DNA from: JAXLRU01 sp046330935 | Lineage (GTDB): Bacteria > Actinomycetota > Actinomycetes > Actinomycetales > Kineosporiaceae | Direction: 5' to 3' | Assembly: GCA_046330935.1 (NCBI GenBank) | Contig: JAXLRU010000004.1 | Coordinates: 1-64,000 of the forward strand | DNA: 64,000 nucleotides | Position numbers and translations under genes: made by a program | Part shown: piece by piece, positions 52,698-61,465 of the stretch | How positions within the stretch are numbered: position 1 is the stretch's first letter | How the letters are laid out: each line of letters starts with the position of its first letter | Notes under the pieces: model-generated | Databases searched by the model: none | Told to the model about the DNA's origin: nothing | Seen by the model: only the letters and a program-made list of their open reading frames with translations

Positions 52698-53180
52698 TCA
52701 CGAGGCGAGGACCTCGTCGAGCAGCGCCTCGGCCTTGTCCTCGTTCGTGTGCTCCGCCAGGGCGAGCTCGGAGACGAGGATCTGCCGGGCCTTGGCGAGC
52801 ATCCTGCGCTCACCGGTGGACAGGCCCCGGCCCTGCTCGCGGCGCCAGAGGTCGCGGACGACCTCCGCCACCTTGATGACGTCACCGGAGGACAACTTCT
52901 CGAGGTTCGCCTTGAACCGACGCGACCAGTTGGTCGGCTCCTCGGCATAGGGGGCGCGCAGCACCTCGAAGACGCGGTCCAGACCCTCCTGGCCGACGAC
53001 GTCGCGCACCCCGATCTCGTCAAGGTTGTCCGCAGGCACGCGCACCGTCAGATCGCCCTGATCGACCTTCAGGACGAGGTACACCTTCTTCTCGCCCTTG
53101 ATCTCCCGGGTCTCGATGGCCTCAATGCGTGCCGCCCCGTGGTGGGGGTACACAACCGTTTCGCCGACCGTGAAAGCCAT
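52698..53180 (-). CDS. carD: CarD-family RNA polymerase-binding regulator
   Basis: 160 residues, normal length. The N-terminal Tudor-like RNAP-interaction domain starts MAFTVGETVVYPHHGAARIE. The C-terminal helical DNA-binding domain contains the conserved tryptophan in EEPTNWSRRFKANLEKL, then IKVAEVVRDLWRREQGRGLS. Stabilises open complexes at many promoters, including rRNA promoters. ATG 53180 with AAAGGGGA upstream; -10 TACCAT at 53207-53212. Confidence 0.96.
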   Translation of the reverse strand: MAFTVGETVVYPHHGAARIEAIETREIKGEKKVYLVLKVDQGDLTVRVPADNLDEIGVRDVVGQEGLDRVFEVLRAPYAEEPTNWSRRFKANLEKLSSGDVIKVAEVVRDLWRREQGRGLSTGERRMLAKARQILVSELALAEHTNEDKAEALLDEVLAS

Positions 53181-53552
53181 GTGTTTGAATCCCCTTTCCC
53201 GTGACGATGGTAGCACGGGAGCCGGGGCCCGTCACCGGGGAGGATGAACGTTTTCGCAGGTCAGGGCCCATGGCAGGCACCGAAAGGGGGGTGAACGGGT
53301 CTTGACAGGACAGCACGGAGCGTGCTGCTGGGCCGCCCGGGGGACGCCCGTCGGGGTGACGCTGCGTGACGATTCGTGATCCATCGCGCGGGATCGGCAC
53401 GACGCCCGGCCATCGCCGGGCCGGTGCCCCACGGCTGCCGGACGGCTGCCGGGCGGCTGCCAGGGCCGGGTCGCCCGCGGGCGCGCGACCCCCCAGGCGA
53501 TAACCTGCACGCAACGACCGCTGCCGCAGCAGCCGAGGAGGAGGACCGCGCC
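53181..53552. other. Promoter region between carD and a lipoprotein gene
   Basis: 372 nt. On the reverse strand a -10 TACCAT (53207-53212) for carD. On the forward strand a TTGACA (53302-53307) directly before a 7-bp hairpin (53311-53327), and TAACCT near 53503 ahead of the lipoprotein gene. No gene seen. Confidence 0.5.
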
Positions 53553-54206
53553 GTGACGCGCACGCCCCACAGCCCGATCCCGTCCCAGCCCCACCCGACG
53601 CAGGGGGGCAGGCCGCGTCGCCGGCCGTCCCGGACGGCGGCGGCCCTGGCGCTGCTCGTCGCCGCAGCAGGCGGTCTGAGCGGGTGCTCGGCCATGTCGG
53701 AGGCCACGGCCGTCAAGCCGTACCAGGCCGCCGACGGCTACAACACCACCGTCCCCTTCGCCGGGGGCGAGCTGAAGCTGCAGAACATGCTCGTCGTCAC
53801 CAGCGGTGCCTACAAGCCCGGCCAGGTCGTCGGCGGCCTGATCTACGAGGGCAAGGAAGCGCTCACGCTGTCCCTGGCCGAGGTGGCCCGCTCCAGCTTC
53901 GAGGTGAAGCCCGGCGTCCTCACCAAGCTCGGGCCGGGCGGGACGTCGCTCGTCATCACCCTCACCCCCGCGCCGCCCGGCGGTCACACGCAGTTGACGT
54001 TCGTCAACCCCGAGGGCGCGCGGTTCATGGTGGAGGTGCCGGTCCTGTCCAACACCGGCTACTACTCCTCGATCAGCCCCACGGCCCCGACGGGCGAGCC
54101 CACGCCGACCGGCCAAGCCACCCCCGACGCCGAGGCCAGCCCCGGCACCGAGGCGTCGCCGTCCGAGGGTGCGCAGAGCACGGCGAGCCCCACCGCCACT
54201 CCCTGA
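53553..54206 (+). CDS. Lipoprotein of unknown function
   Basis: 217 residues. Pro/Arg-rich N-terminus, hydrophobic stretch and lipobox LSGC (AAAGGLSGCSAM). The mature domain (about 50-170) is beta-rich with TVPFAGGELKLQNMLVVTSG and PAPPGGHTQLTFVNPEGARF, resembling small copper-chaperone-like or DUF461-type lipoproteins, but the Met/His ligands of PCuAC are not evident. Thr/Pro/Glu-rich tail. GTG 53553 with GAGGAGGA upstream. Confidence 0.75.
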   Translation: MTRTPHSPIPSQPHPTQGGRPRRRPSRTAAALALLVAAAGGLSGCSAMSEATAVKPYQAADGYNTTVPFAGGELKLQNMLVVTSGAYKPGQVVGGLIYEGKEALTLSLAEVARSSFEVKPGVLTKLGPGGTSLVITLTPAPPGGHTQLTFVNPEGARFMVEVPVLSNTGYYSSISPTAPTGEPTPTGQATPDAEASPGTEASPSEGAQSTASPTATP

Positions 54207-54219
54207 TCCCCCCCAACCG

Positions 54220-54257
54220 CGAAGGGGCGGCGGGCCCACCGGCCAGCCGCCCCTTCG
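54220..54257. terminator. Bidirectional hairpin terminator
   Basis: 12-bp stem CGAAGGGGCGGC/GCCGCCCCTTCG between the convergent lipoprotein and regX3 genes. Confidence 0.85.
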
Positions 54258-54294
54258 TCGTGCCTGAGTCGTCCCTGCATCGTGGCAGGTCGGA

Positions 54295-54975
54295 TCACGG
54301 TTCGAACTTGTAGCCGAGCCCTCTCACCGTCACGAGGTGGCGGGGGGCCGCCGGGTCGGGCTCGATCTTGCCGCGCAGCCGCTTCACGTGGACGTCGAGG
54401 GTCTTGGTGTCCCCCACGTAGTCCGATCCCCAGACCCGGTCGATCAGCTGCATGCGGGTCAGCACCCGCCCCGCGTTGCGCAGCAGGATCTCCAGCAGCT
54501 CGAACTCCTTCAGCGGCATCTGCACGGTGCCGCCGCCCACGCTGACGACGTGCCGCTCGACGTCCATCCGCACCGGGCCCGCCTCGACGATCGAGGGCGC
54601 GAGGCCCTCGGGCTCGATGCCCCGCCGCAGCACGGCGCGCACCCGGGCGACCAGCTCGCGCGAGGAGTACGGCTTGGTCACGTAGTCGTCGGCGCCGAGC
54701 TCCAGGCCCACGACCTTGTCGACCTCGCTGTCCTTGGCGGTCAGCATGATCACGGGGACGTTGCTGCGGTTGCGCAGCTGCCGGCACACCTCGGTGCCGG
54801 GCAATCCCGGCAGCATGAGGTCGAGCAGGACGAGGTCGGCGCCGTTGCGGTCGAACTCCTCCAGGGCGGCGGGGCCGTCGTCGGCGACGGCGACCTCGTA
54901 GCCCTCTCGGCGCAGCAGGTACGACAGCGGGTCGCTGAAGGACTCCTCGTCCTCGACCACGAGAATGCGGGTCAC
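54295..54975 (-). CDS. regX3: Phosphate two-component response regulator RegX3
   Basis: 226 residues, OmpR/PhoB class. Receiver: ILVVEDE, phospho-acceptor D52 in LVLLDLMLPG, T in VIMLTAK, K in TKPYSSREL. Winged helix: LKEFELLEILLRNAGRVLTR, then TKTLDVHVKRLRGKIEPDP and VRGLGYKFEP. GTG 54975 overlaps the senX3 stop (GTGA). Expected to bind PHO boxes under phosphate limitation. Confidence 0.95.
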   Translation of the reverse strand: MTRILVVEDEESFSDPLSYLLRREGYEVAVADDGPAALEEFDRNGADLVLLDLMLPGLPGTEVCRQLRNRSNVPVIMLTAKDSEVDKVVGLELGADDYVTKPYSSRELVARVRAVLRRGIEPEGLAPSIVEAGPVRMDVERHVVSVGGGTVQMPLKEFELLEILLRNAGRVLTRMQLIDRVWGSDYVGDTKTLDVHVKRLRGKIEPDPAAPRHLVTVRGLGYKFEP

Positions 54976-56231
54976 CTGCGGGTACTCCTTGTCCGGGACG
55001 GAAGACGTGCGGGAAGCGCGCCGCCGGCGTGGCGGGCGCGGGCCGAGGCGGGCGCGGGCGGCTCCACGGGGGACGCCTCGGCGGTGACGGGCGGGACGGC
55101 CGTGGGCTGGCCCGCGCCGTCGGGCAGGCGCAGGGTGAACGTGGACCCCTGGCCCTCGACGCTCCAGACGGTGACCTCGCCGCCGTGGTTGGCGGCCACG
55201 TGCTTGACGATGCTCAACCCCAGGCCGGTGCCGCCGGTGGCTCGGGAGCGCGCCGGGTCGACCCGGTAGAAGCGCTCGAAGATGCGGTCCTGGTCGGCCG
55301 TGGGGATGCCGATGCCCTGGTCGCTCACCGAGACCTCGACCAGGCCCTCCTGGCGGCGCACCCCCACCCCCACCCGGGTGCCCTCCGGCGAGTACGCGAC
55401 GGCGTTGCCCACCAGGTTGCGCACCGCGGTCACGAGCAGCGCGTGGTCGCCGAAGACCACGGCCCCCTCGTCGCCGCCGCTGACGACGTCGATCGACTTG
55501 GCCTGGGCGACGAGCCGGCAGCGGTCGATGGCCTCGGCCACCACGCCGTCGACGTCGACCGGCTCCGGGGGGTGCAGCGCGTCGGCCACCTGCAGGCGGG
55601 AGAGGTCGATGATCTCCTGCACGAGCGTGGTCAGGCGCACGGACTCGCGCTCCATCCGCTGGGCGAAGTGCCGCACCGCCTCGGGGTCGTCGGAGGCGTC
55701 GTGCACCGCCTCGGCGAGCAGGTGCAGCGCCCCGACGGGGGTCTTCAGCTCGTGGGAGACGTTCGCCACGAAGTCGCGCCGGATCTCCTCGACCCGCTTG
55801 GCCTCCGTGCGGTCCTCCACGAGCACCAGCACGTGCTCGGCACCGAGGGGCGCGACCCGCGCGTGCACCACGAGGCGACCTCGCCCCAGCGGGCCGCGGG
55901 CGAGTTCGAGCTCGGCCTCCCGGACCAGCCCGAAGCGGCGGACCTGCGCGGCCATGTCGCGAAGCTCGGGGTGGACGAGCGCGTGCCCGCGGACCAATCC
56001 GAACGCGTACGCGGCGGGACTGGCCTTCAGCACGTCGTCGGCGAGATCGAGGACGACCGCCGCCGAGCGCAGCACGGCCAGCACCTCCGTCACCCCCGAC
56101 GGGAGCTCCTCGGCCTCGGGCTCGGGCAGGCGCAGCCGGTCGCGCTCGCTGGCCCGGGCCGCCAGGACCGAGACGGCGCCGACGACGAGGCCCACCAAGC
56201 CTGCGACGACGGCGGTCCAGACGGGGCTCAC
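54972..56231 (-). CDS. senX3: Phosphate-sensing histidine kinase SenX3
   Basis: 419 residues. One N-terminal membrane helix (about 5-25), a PAS-like region (about 45-140), then the dimerisation/phosphotransfer helix with H160 in FVANVSHELKTP, and an ATPase domain with the N box NLVGNAVAY, G1 DQGIGIP, F box and G2 GGTGLGLSI. Pro/Ala-rich tail. Phosphorylates RegX3. GTG 56231, leaderless, just after TAACCT. Confidence 0.95.
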   Translation of the reverse strand: MSPVWTAVVAGLVGLVVGAVSVLAARASERDRLRLPEPEAEELPSGVTEVLAVLRSAAVVLDLADDVLKASPAAYAFGLVRGHALVHPELRDMAAQVRRFGLVREAELELARGPLGRGRLVVHARVAPLGAEHVLVLVEDRTEAKRVEEIRRDFVANVSHELKTPVGALHLLAEAVHDASDDPEAVRHFAQRMERESVRLTTLVQEIIDLSRLQVADALHPPEPVDVDGVVAEAIDRCRLVAQAKSIDVVSGGDEGAVVFGDHALLVTAVRNLVGNAVAYSPEGTRVGVGVRRQEGLVEVSVSDQGIGIPTADQDRIFERFYRVDPARSRATGGTGLGLSIVKHVAANHGGEVTVWSVEGQGSTFTLRLPDGAGQPTAVPPVTAEASPVEPPAPASARARHAGGALPARLPSRTRSTRR

Positions 56232-56237
56232 CGGATT

Positions 56238-56243
56238 AGGTTA
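56238..56243 (-). promoter_or_regulatory. -10 hexamer for leaderless senX3 transcript
   Basis: Reverse-strand TAACCT, 6 nt, then GTG 56231. Confidence 0.55.
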
Positions 56244-56302
56244 GGCGCCGGGACCCGCGAATCCAGCCCTTCGGCCCGTGACGGAACGTAGCTTCCCGGC
56301 CT

Positions 56303-56335
56303 GTTCACCTTGCGGCCCGAACGCGTTCACGCCGG
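56303..56335 (+). promoter_or_regulatory. Possible PHO box between senX3 and phoU
   Basis: GTTCACCTTGC (56303) and GTTCACGCCGG (56325) are in phase, 22 nt apart, the spacing of every second 11-nt unit of actinobacterial PHO boxes. The middle unit is poor. Suits RegX3/PhoP control of the divergent genes. Confidence 0.45.
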
Positions 56336-56448
56336 CGTGGGACTGTTCGCGCGCAGCGTCCTCGCTGTCACACCGCGCCACGACGAGGCGTGGTGTGCTC
56401 GCCGCGGCCCGCGCGGTCCGCACCGAACCCTCCTCAGGAAGGCCCGTC

Positions 56449-57111
56449 ATGCGCGAGCAGTTCCACGGCGAACTGCAGGTCATCTCCGACCAGCTCGTCG
56501 AGATGACCCGCCTCGTCGGATCCGCGATCGAACGCGCCACGACGGCGCTGCTCGACGCCGACCTCTCCCTGGCCGAGTCCGTGATCGAGGCCGACCGGCA
56601 GGTCGACGCCGTCCAGAACAGCCTCGAGGACCGCGCCGTCCAGGTGCTGGCCCTGCAGCAGCCCGTCGCCACCGACCTGCGGGTCGTCGTCACGAGCCTG
56701 CGGATGTCGGCCGACCTGGAGCGCATGGGCGACCTCGCCCGGCACGTCGCCAAGCTGGCGCGGCTGCGCTACCCGTCGACGGCGATCCCCGTCGAGGTCT
56801 GCCCCACGATCCTCGAGATGGGTCACGTCGCGCAGCGCCTCGTGGCCAAGACCGGCAGCGTGATCAGCGGGCGCGACCTCGACGTCGCGTCGGAGCTGGA
56901 GACCGACGACGACGTCATGGACGAGCTGCACCGCAGCCTGTTCACCCTGCTGCTGTCGCCGGAGTGGTCGCACGGCATCGAGGCCGCGATCGACGTCACG
57001 CTGTGCGGCCGCTACTACGAGCGGTTCGCCGACCACGCCGTCTCGGTGGCGCGCCGGGTCGTCTACCTCGTCACGGGCAGCTACCCCGAGGGCCAGCAGG
57101 TGGCCCGCTAG
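56449..57111 (+). CDS. phoU: Phosphate signalling protein PhoU
   Basis: 220 residues, two three-helix PhoU repeats. Metal-site acids in the patterns DRQVDAVQNSLEDRA, LRMSADLERMGDLARHVAKL and YYERFADHAVSVARRVVYLV. Links the Pst transporter to the SenX3 kinase and represses the regulon when phosphate is plentiful. ATG 56449 with CAGGAAGG 6-8 nt upstream; an earlier in-frame start is unlike the family. Divergent from senX3. Confidence 0.95.
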   Translation: MREQFHGELQVISDQLVEMTRLVGSAIERATTALLDADLSLAESVIEADRQVDAVQNSLEDRAVQVLALQQPVATDLRVVVTSLRMSADLERMGDLARHVAKLARLRYPSTAIPVEVCPTILEMGHVAQRLVAKTGSVISGRDLDVASELETDDDVMDELHRSLFTLLLSPEWSHGIEAAIDVTLCGRYYERFADHAVSVARRVVYLVTGSYPEGQQVAR

Positions 57112-57126
57112 GACCGCGCACGACGA

Positions 57127-57162
57127 CGAGGGGCCCCGCGGATGAGCGGCGGGGCCCCCTCG
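57127..57162. terminator. Bidirectional hairpin terminator
   Basis: CGAGGGGCCCCGC pairs with GCGGGGCCCCCTCG (one bulge) between the convergent phoU and gpm genes. Confidence 0.8.
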
Positions 57163-57181
57163 TTCGTGGCTGCGACCGGGC

Positions 57182-57925
57182 TCAGCGGCCCTGGTTCGCG
57201 ACGGCCGCGGCGGCCGCAGCGGCGGCCTCCGGGTCGAGGTAGCGGCCGCCCTTGACGGTGGGCTGCAGGTTCTCGTCGAGGGTGTAGACCAGCGGGATCG
57301 CCGTGGGGATGTTGAGGGCGGCGATGTCCGTGTCGCTGATCCCGTCGAGGTGCTTGACCAGCGCGCGCAGCGAGTTGCCGTGCGCGGCGACCATGACGGT
57401 CTTGCCCGCCGTGAGGTCGGGCACGATCTGCGACTCCCAGTAGGGCACGAGGCGCGCGACGACGTCCTTCAGGCACTCCGTGGCGGGGGCCGCGTCACCG
57501 AGGTCGGCGTAGCGGGGGTCACCGAACTGGGAGTACTCGTCGTCGGCGGCGATCGGCGGCGGCGGGACGTCGTAGGAGCGGCGCCAGAGCAGGAACTGCT
57601 CCTCGCCGAACGTCTCCAGCGTCTGCTTCTTGTCCTTGCCCTGCAGGGCGCCGTAGTGGCGCTCGTTGAGCTCCCAGGCGCGCTTGACGGGGATCCAGTG
57701 CCGGTCGCAGGCGTCCAGCGCGGTGGCGCCGGTCGTGATCGCGCGGCGCAGCAGGGACGTGTGCACGACGTCGGGCAGGATGCCGGCCTCGGCGAGCTGG
57801 CCACCGGCCCGGACCGCCTCGGCGCGGCCCTTCTCCGACAGGTTGACGTCGACCCAGCCGGTGAAGAGGTTCTTCGCGTTCCATTCGCTCTCGCCGTGGC
57901 GGAGCAGCACGAGCGTGTAGGTCAT
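57182..57925 (-). CDS. gpmA: 2,3-bisphosphoglycerate-dependent phosphoglycerate mutase
   Basis: 247 residues. Phospho-acceptor H10 in LVLLRHGESEWNAKNLFTGW, HTSLLRRAITT, ELNERHYGALQGKDK, and the second His in VMVAAHGNSLRALVKHL: the full dPGM signature. Interconverts 3- and 2-phosphoglycerate in glycolysis. Ala-rich C-terminal tail. ATG 57925, leaderless behind TAGCCT. The gpm-phoU-senX3-regX3 order is standard in actinobacteria. Confidence 0.96.
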   Translation of the reverse strand: MTYTLVLLRHGESEWNAKNLFTGWVDVNLSEKGRAEAVRAGGQLAEAGILPDVVHTSLLRRAITTGATALDACDRHWIPVKRAWELNERHYGALQGKDKKQTLETFGEEQFLLWRRSYDVPPPPIAADDEYSQFGDPRYADLGDAAPATECLKDVVARLVPYWESQIVPDLTAGKTVMVAAHGNSLRALVKHLDGISDTDIAALNIPTAIPLVYTLDENLQPTVKGGRYLDPEAAAAAAAAVANQGR

Positions 57926-57931
57926 GCGGGA

Positions 57932-57937
57932 AGGCTA
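57932..57937 (-). promoter_or_regulatory. -10 hexamer for leaderless gpm transcript
   Basis: Reverse-strand TAGCCT, 6 nt, then ATG 57925. Confidence 0.55.
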
Positions 57938-58002
57938 GCCGCCCCCGCGGGCGTGATCCGGCGCGGGAGTCCCGGGCGGGGCGCCCGCGGGCGTGGTGCT
58001 GC

Positions 58003-59370
58003 TCACGGCGAGACGGCGAGGGGCCCCAGGGCGGGGGACGGCCCGGTGGCCGAGGCCAGTCGGGCGCGGGCTGCGGCGAGGAGGTCGCGATCGCGGTGCG
58101 GGCGGTGCCCCACGGCCTGGGCGTACACGGCGAGGGTGGCCTCGACCGTCGCGTCCCAGGAGAACCGGGCCGCGTGCTCGACGGCCGCCGCGGACATGCG
58201 ACGCCGCCGCCACGGGTCGTCGAGGAGCCCGCCCAGGGTGTCGGCCCACACGGACGGGTCGTGCCCGGGCACGAGCAGGCCGCTCACGTCGTCGGCGACC
58301 GCCGTGCGCAGCCCGCCCACGGACGCCGCGACGACCGGGGTGCCGCACGCCTGCGCCTCCAGGGCCACGAGGCCGAAGGACTCGTTGTGGGACGGCACGG
58401 CGACGACGTCGGCGGCCCGGTACCAGTGCACGAGCTGCGAGCGGGGCGCGGGCGGGACGAAGCGGACCACCGTGTCGAGGCCCAGGGCGGCGCTCAGCTG
58501 CTGCAGCGCCCGCGGCTGCTCCAGCCCGGTGCCGGAGGGCCCGCCGATGATCGTGACGAGGAGCTTCGGCGCCAGGTCGGGGCGCCGGGCGCGCAGCACC
58601 GCGGCAGCGCGCACGAGCACGTCGGGTGCCTTGAGCGGTTGGATCCGCCCGACGAACGCGATCATCAGGGCGTCGTGGGGGACGCCGAGGCGGTGCCGGG
58701 CGCGGGTACGCGAGCCCGGGGTGAACGTGTCGAGGTCGACGCCGGGGGGCACGACCTCGACGTGCGCCTGGTGCGCGCCGTACAGGCGCAGCAGCTGGTC
58801 GGCCTCGGTCGCGGTGTTGGCGAGCAGGCGGTCGGCGGCGGCGACGACCTGCTCCTCGCCGGCGATCCGCGCGGGCGGCTCGGGGCGGTCGCCCTCCGCG
58901 AGCGCCGCGTTCTTCACCTTGGCCATGGTGTGCATCGTGTGGACGAGCGGCACCCGCCAGCGCTCCGCGGCCTGCCAGCCCACCTGCCCCGACAGCCAGT
59001 AGTGGCTGTGCACGAGGTCGTACCAGCCCGGCTCGTGGCGCGCCTCGGTACGCAGCACGCCGGAGGTGAAGGCGCACAGCTGACCGGGGAGGTCGGCGCG
59101 GCCGAGACCCTCGAACGGGCCCGCGGTGACGTGCCGGACGGTGACGCCGGGCGCGGCCTCGACCGAGGGCGGCTGGTCCCCGGAGGTGCGCCGGGTGAAG
59201 ACCTCGACCTCGGTGCCGCGGCGGGCCAGCCTGCGGGCGGTCTCGAGCACGTAGACGTTCATGCCGCCGGCGTCCCCCGTGCCCGGCTGCTCCAGCGGCG
59301 ACGTGTGCACCGACAGCATCGCCACCCGGCGGGGACGCCGCTCTCGCAGCGGGCGCCACGACACCGCCAT
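58003..59370 (-). CDS. mshA: D-inositol-3-phosphate glycosyltransferase
   Basis: 455 residues, GT4 family, first step of mycothiol synthesis (UDP-GlcNAc plus inositol 3-phosphate). RRVAMLSVHTSPLEQPG and GDAGGMNVYVLETARRLARR bind the acceptor; VHSHYWLSGQVGW, MHTMAKVKN, AFVGRIQPLKAPDVLVRAAA and the nucleotide-sugar motif PSHNESFGLVALEAQACGTP are present. ATG 59370 with GAGG upstream; the frame is open further up but unlike the family. Divergent from the alkylation-repair gene. Confidence 0.95.
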   Translation of the reverse strand: MAVSWRPLRERRPRRVAMLSVHTSPLEQPGTGDAGGMNVYVLETARRLARRGTEVEVFTRRTSGDQPPSVEAAPGVTVRHVTAGPFEGLGRADLPGQLCAFTSGVLRTEARHEPGWYDLVHSHYWLSGQVGWQAAERWRVPLVHTMHTMAKVKNAALAEGDRPEPPARIAGEEQVVAAADRLLANTATEADQLLRLYGAHQAHVEVVPPGVDLDTFTPGSRTRARHRLGVPHDALMIAFVGRIQPLKAPDVLVRAAAVLRARRPDLAPKLLVTIIGGPSGTGLEQPRALQQLSAALGLDTVVRFVPPAPRSQLVHWYRAADVVAVPSHNESFGLVALEAQACGTPVVAASVGGLRTAVADDVSGLLVPGHDPSVWADTLGGLLDDPWRRRRMSAAAVEHAARFSWDATVEATLAVYAQAVGHRPHRDRDLLAAARARLASATGPSPALGPLAVSP

Positions 59371-59503
59371 GCCCTGCCTCCTGCCCTCGACCGCCACCCT
59401 GCCGGGAGCAACCGCGAACGGGCCGGGGAGGATTCCCGCGCGACCCGGGACGACGCTAACGGACGCCGGCACCCGCGGCGCGCCGAGCGAGGGACGGATA
59501 CGG

Positions 59504-60329
59504 ATGAACCAGGGTGGATCGGGCGGCGCCGACACTCTCGTGGCGGCGGTGCGCGCGGATCTCAGGGTGGTCGCCGACCCCGGCCGGGCAGCGGGGATGG
59601 CCGCCTACTTCCAGGCGCGGCCCGGCGGCTACGGCGAGGGCGACCGGTTCCTCGGCGTCACCGTGCCCCACGCGCGGTCGGTGGCACGCCGTCACGCCGG
59701 CCGGGGAGCGCCCGACGACGACGCGACGGTCGCCGCCGCGTTCGACGTCCTGCTCGCCTCGCCCTGGCACGAGGAGCGGCTGACCGCGCTCATGCTGCTC
59801 GTGCGGCGCTACCAGCTGGCCGGGGCCGCCACCGCGCTGCGCCGCGACGGCGAGGCGGCGGTGCGCACCCGGCGCGGCGCCATGGTGCGGCTGTACCTGG
59901 CCGCACGCGAGGGGGTCGACAACTGGGATCTCGTCGACACCTCCGCCCACGAGCTGCTCGGGGCCTGGCTGGAGGCCGAGGGGGCGCTGGACGGCGAGCC
60001 CGCGGCGGTGCTGCGTGCCCGCCTCGCCCGGTCCCCCCCGCGTGTGGGACCGCCGGATCGCGATCATCTCGACGTTCGCCTCGATCCGGGCCGAGCGCTT
60101 CGCCCCCGCGCTCGAGGTCGCCGAGCTGCTGCTGGACGACCCGCACGACCTGATCCACAAGGCGGTCGGCTGGATGCTGCGCGAGGTGGGCAACCGCGAC
60201 CTCGCGGTCGAGGAGGAGTTTCTGCGCGTGCACGCGGCCGCACTCCCCCGGACCGCCCTGCGCTATGCGATCGAGAAGCTCCCCGCCGAGGACAGGCGGC
60301 GGTGGCTGGCCGTGAAGCGCCGGGCCTGA
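59504..60329 (+). pseudogene. DNA alkylation repair enzyme (AlkD-like), frameshifted at C7
   Basis: ATG 59504 encodes the HEAT-repeat fold of AlkD-type glycosylases: FLGVTVPHARSVARRHAGRG, WHEERLTALMLLVRRYQLAG, then NWDLVDTSAHELLG. At the run of seven C (60033-60039) the frame is lost. With six C the protein continues SPRVWDRRIAIISTFASIRA, LLDDPHDLIHKAVGWMLREV and ends WLAVKRRA at 60329, about 274 residues. The run suggests slippage: mutation, phase variation or a base-calling error. Confidence 0.8.
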
Positions 60330-60348
60330 TCCCCCCTCGCGCTCGCCG

Positions 60349-60354
60349 TACGCT
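60349..60354 (+). promoter_or_regulatory. -10 hexamer for leaderless transcript
   Basis: TACGCT, 6 nt, then GTG 60361. Confidence 0.5.
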
Positions 60355-60360
60355 GCCCGG

Positions 60361-61158
60361 GTGGCGCGCGGACCGGTCGGGACCATCACCCGGGGGACGA
60401 CCAACCCCAACCGGCTGCGCCGCTGCGACCGCTGGCTCGCCGGGCCGCAGGCGTGGCGGCTGCGCGCGACGCCGGAGCCGGTGGTGGTGGACCTCGGCTA
60501 CGGCGCCTCCCCCGTCACGGCGGTCGAACTGCTCTGGCGCCTGCGCGCCGTGCGCCCCGACGTGCGCGTCGTCGGCATCGAGATCGATCCCGCCCGCGTG
60601 GCCCTCGCCCGCGAGCGTGCGGCCGGCGTGCCCGGCCTCGACTTCGCCGTCGGCGGCTTCGAGGTGCCGCTGGCGGACGGCCGGCGCCCCGTCGTCGTCC
60701 GCGCCTTCAACGTCCTGAGGCAGTACGCCGAGGCGGACGTGCCCGCCGCCTGGGCCACGACCCTCGCCCGGCTCACCCCGGGCGGCCTGCTCGTGGACGG
60801 CACGTGCGACGAGATCGGCCGCCGCGCCACCTGGGTGGCGCTCACCCCCGAGGCCGGGCCCGTCTCGCTCACGGTCTCCCTGCACCTCGGGGGCCTCGAG
60901 CGGCCCTCCGACGCCGCCGAGCGGCTCCCCAAGGCCCTGATCCACCGCAACGTGCCCGGTGAGCGGGTGCACGCGTTCCTCGTGGCCGCCGACGACGCGT
61001 GGGCGCGGGCCGCGCACGCCGCGAGCTTCGGCGTCCGGCAACGCTGGCTGGCCACCGTCGCGGCCCTGCGCGGGGCCGGGTGGCCGCTCCTCGACGGGCC
61101 CGCCCGCTGGCGCCTGGGCGAGGTCACCGTGGCGTGGGACGCCGTCGCGCCGCGCTGA
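60361..61158 (+). CDS. SAM-dependent methyltransferase-like protein
   Basis: 265 residues. Rossmann-type SAM site: PVVVDLGYGASPVTAVELLW, then RVVGIEIDPARVALARERA with the acidic ribose-binding residue, and VVVRAFNVLRQYAEADVPAA in motif IV. Begins GTITRGTTNPNRLRRCDRWL, a conserved start of this uncharacterised actinobacterial group. Substrate unknown. Starts 31 nt after the alkylation-repair frame, but with its own -10 hexamer. Confidence 0.8.
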   Translation: MARGPVGTITRGTTNPNRLRRCDRWLAGPQAWRLRATPEPVVVDLGYGASPVTAVELLWRLRAVRPDVRVVGIEIDPARVALARERAAGVPGLDFAVGGFEVPLADGRRPVVVRAFNVLRQYAEADVPAAWATTLARLTPGGLLVDGTCDEIGRRATWVALTPEAGPVSLTVSLHLGGLERPSDAAERLPKALIHRNVPGERVHAFLVAADDAWARAAHAASFGVRQRWLATVAALRGAGWPLLDGPARWRLGEVTVAWDAVAPR

Positions 61159-61465
61159 AGGGCTGTCCTGGCGGCACCCCCGGCACCCTCGGCCCCGGCG
61201 ACCTCTCCTCGCGCACCACCCCGCGCCGCGTCCCCGGACGCAGGACGTCACCGCTGGGGGCCGTCCCCGATCCGGGCGGGTGAGGACGTCGCCGACCGCC
61301 GGCGACGGAATGCCCGCCTCGCCGCCGTTGCACCCGATCCGAGCCGTGACGGTGGGCGAGCGCCGCAGGTCGGAGCGGGTGAGGGCCCGCCTGCGAGGTG
61401 AAGGAGCGGCACCGGTCCGCCGACGCATTCGAACGACTCGGGGCTCGGACGGCGCGGAGGTTGCG
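61159..61465. other. Gene-free spacer
   Basis: 307 nt upstream of the Cys-rich protein gene. I see no ORF with a ribosome site, no tRNA and no clear terminator; an AGGTTGCG lies just before the next ATG. Confidence 0.5.

Noticed and set aside
52698..53216. Longer carD start at 53216
   Set aside because: The extra 12 residues are unlike the family, and the probable -10 hexamer overlaps that start region.
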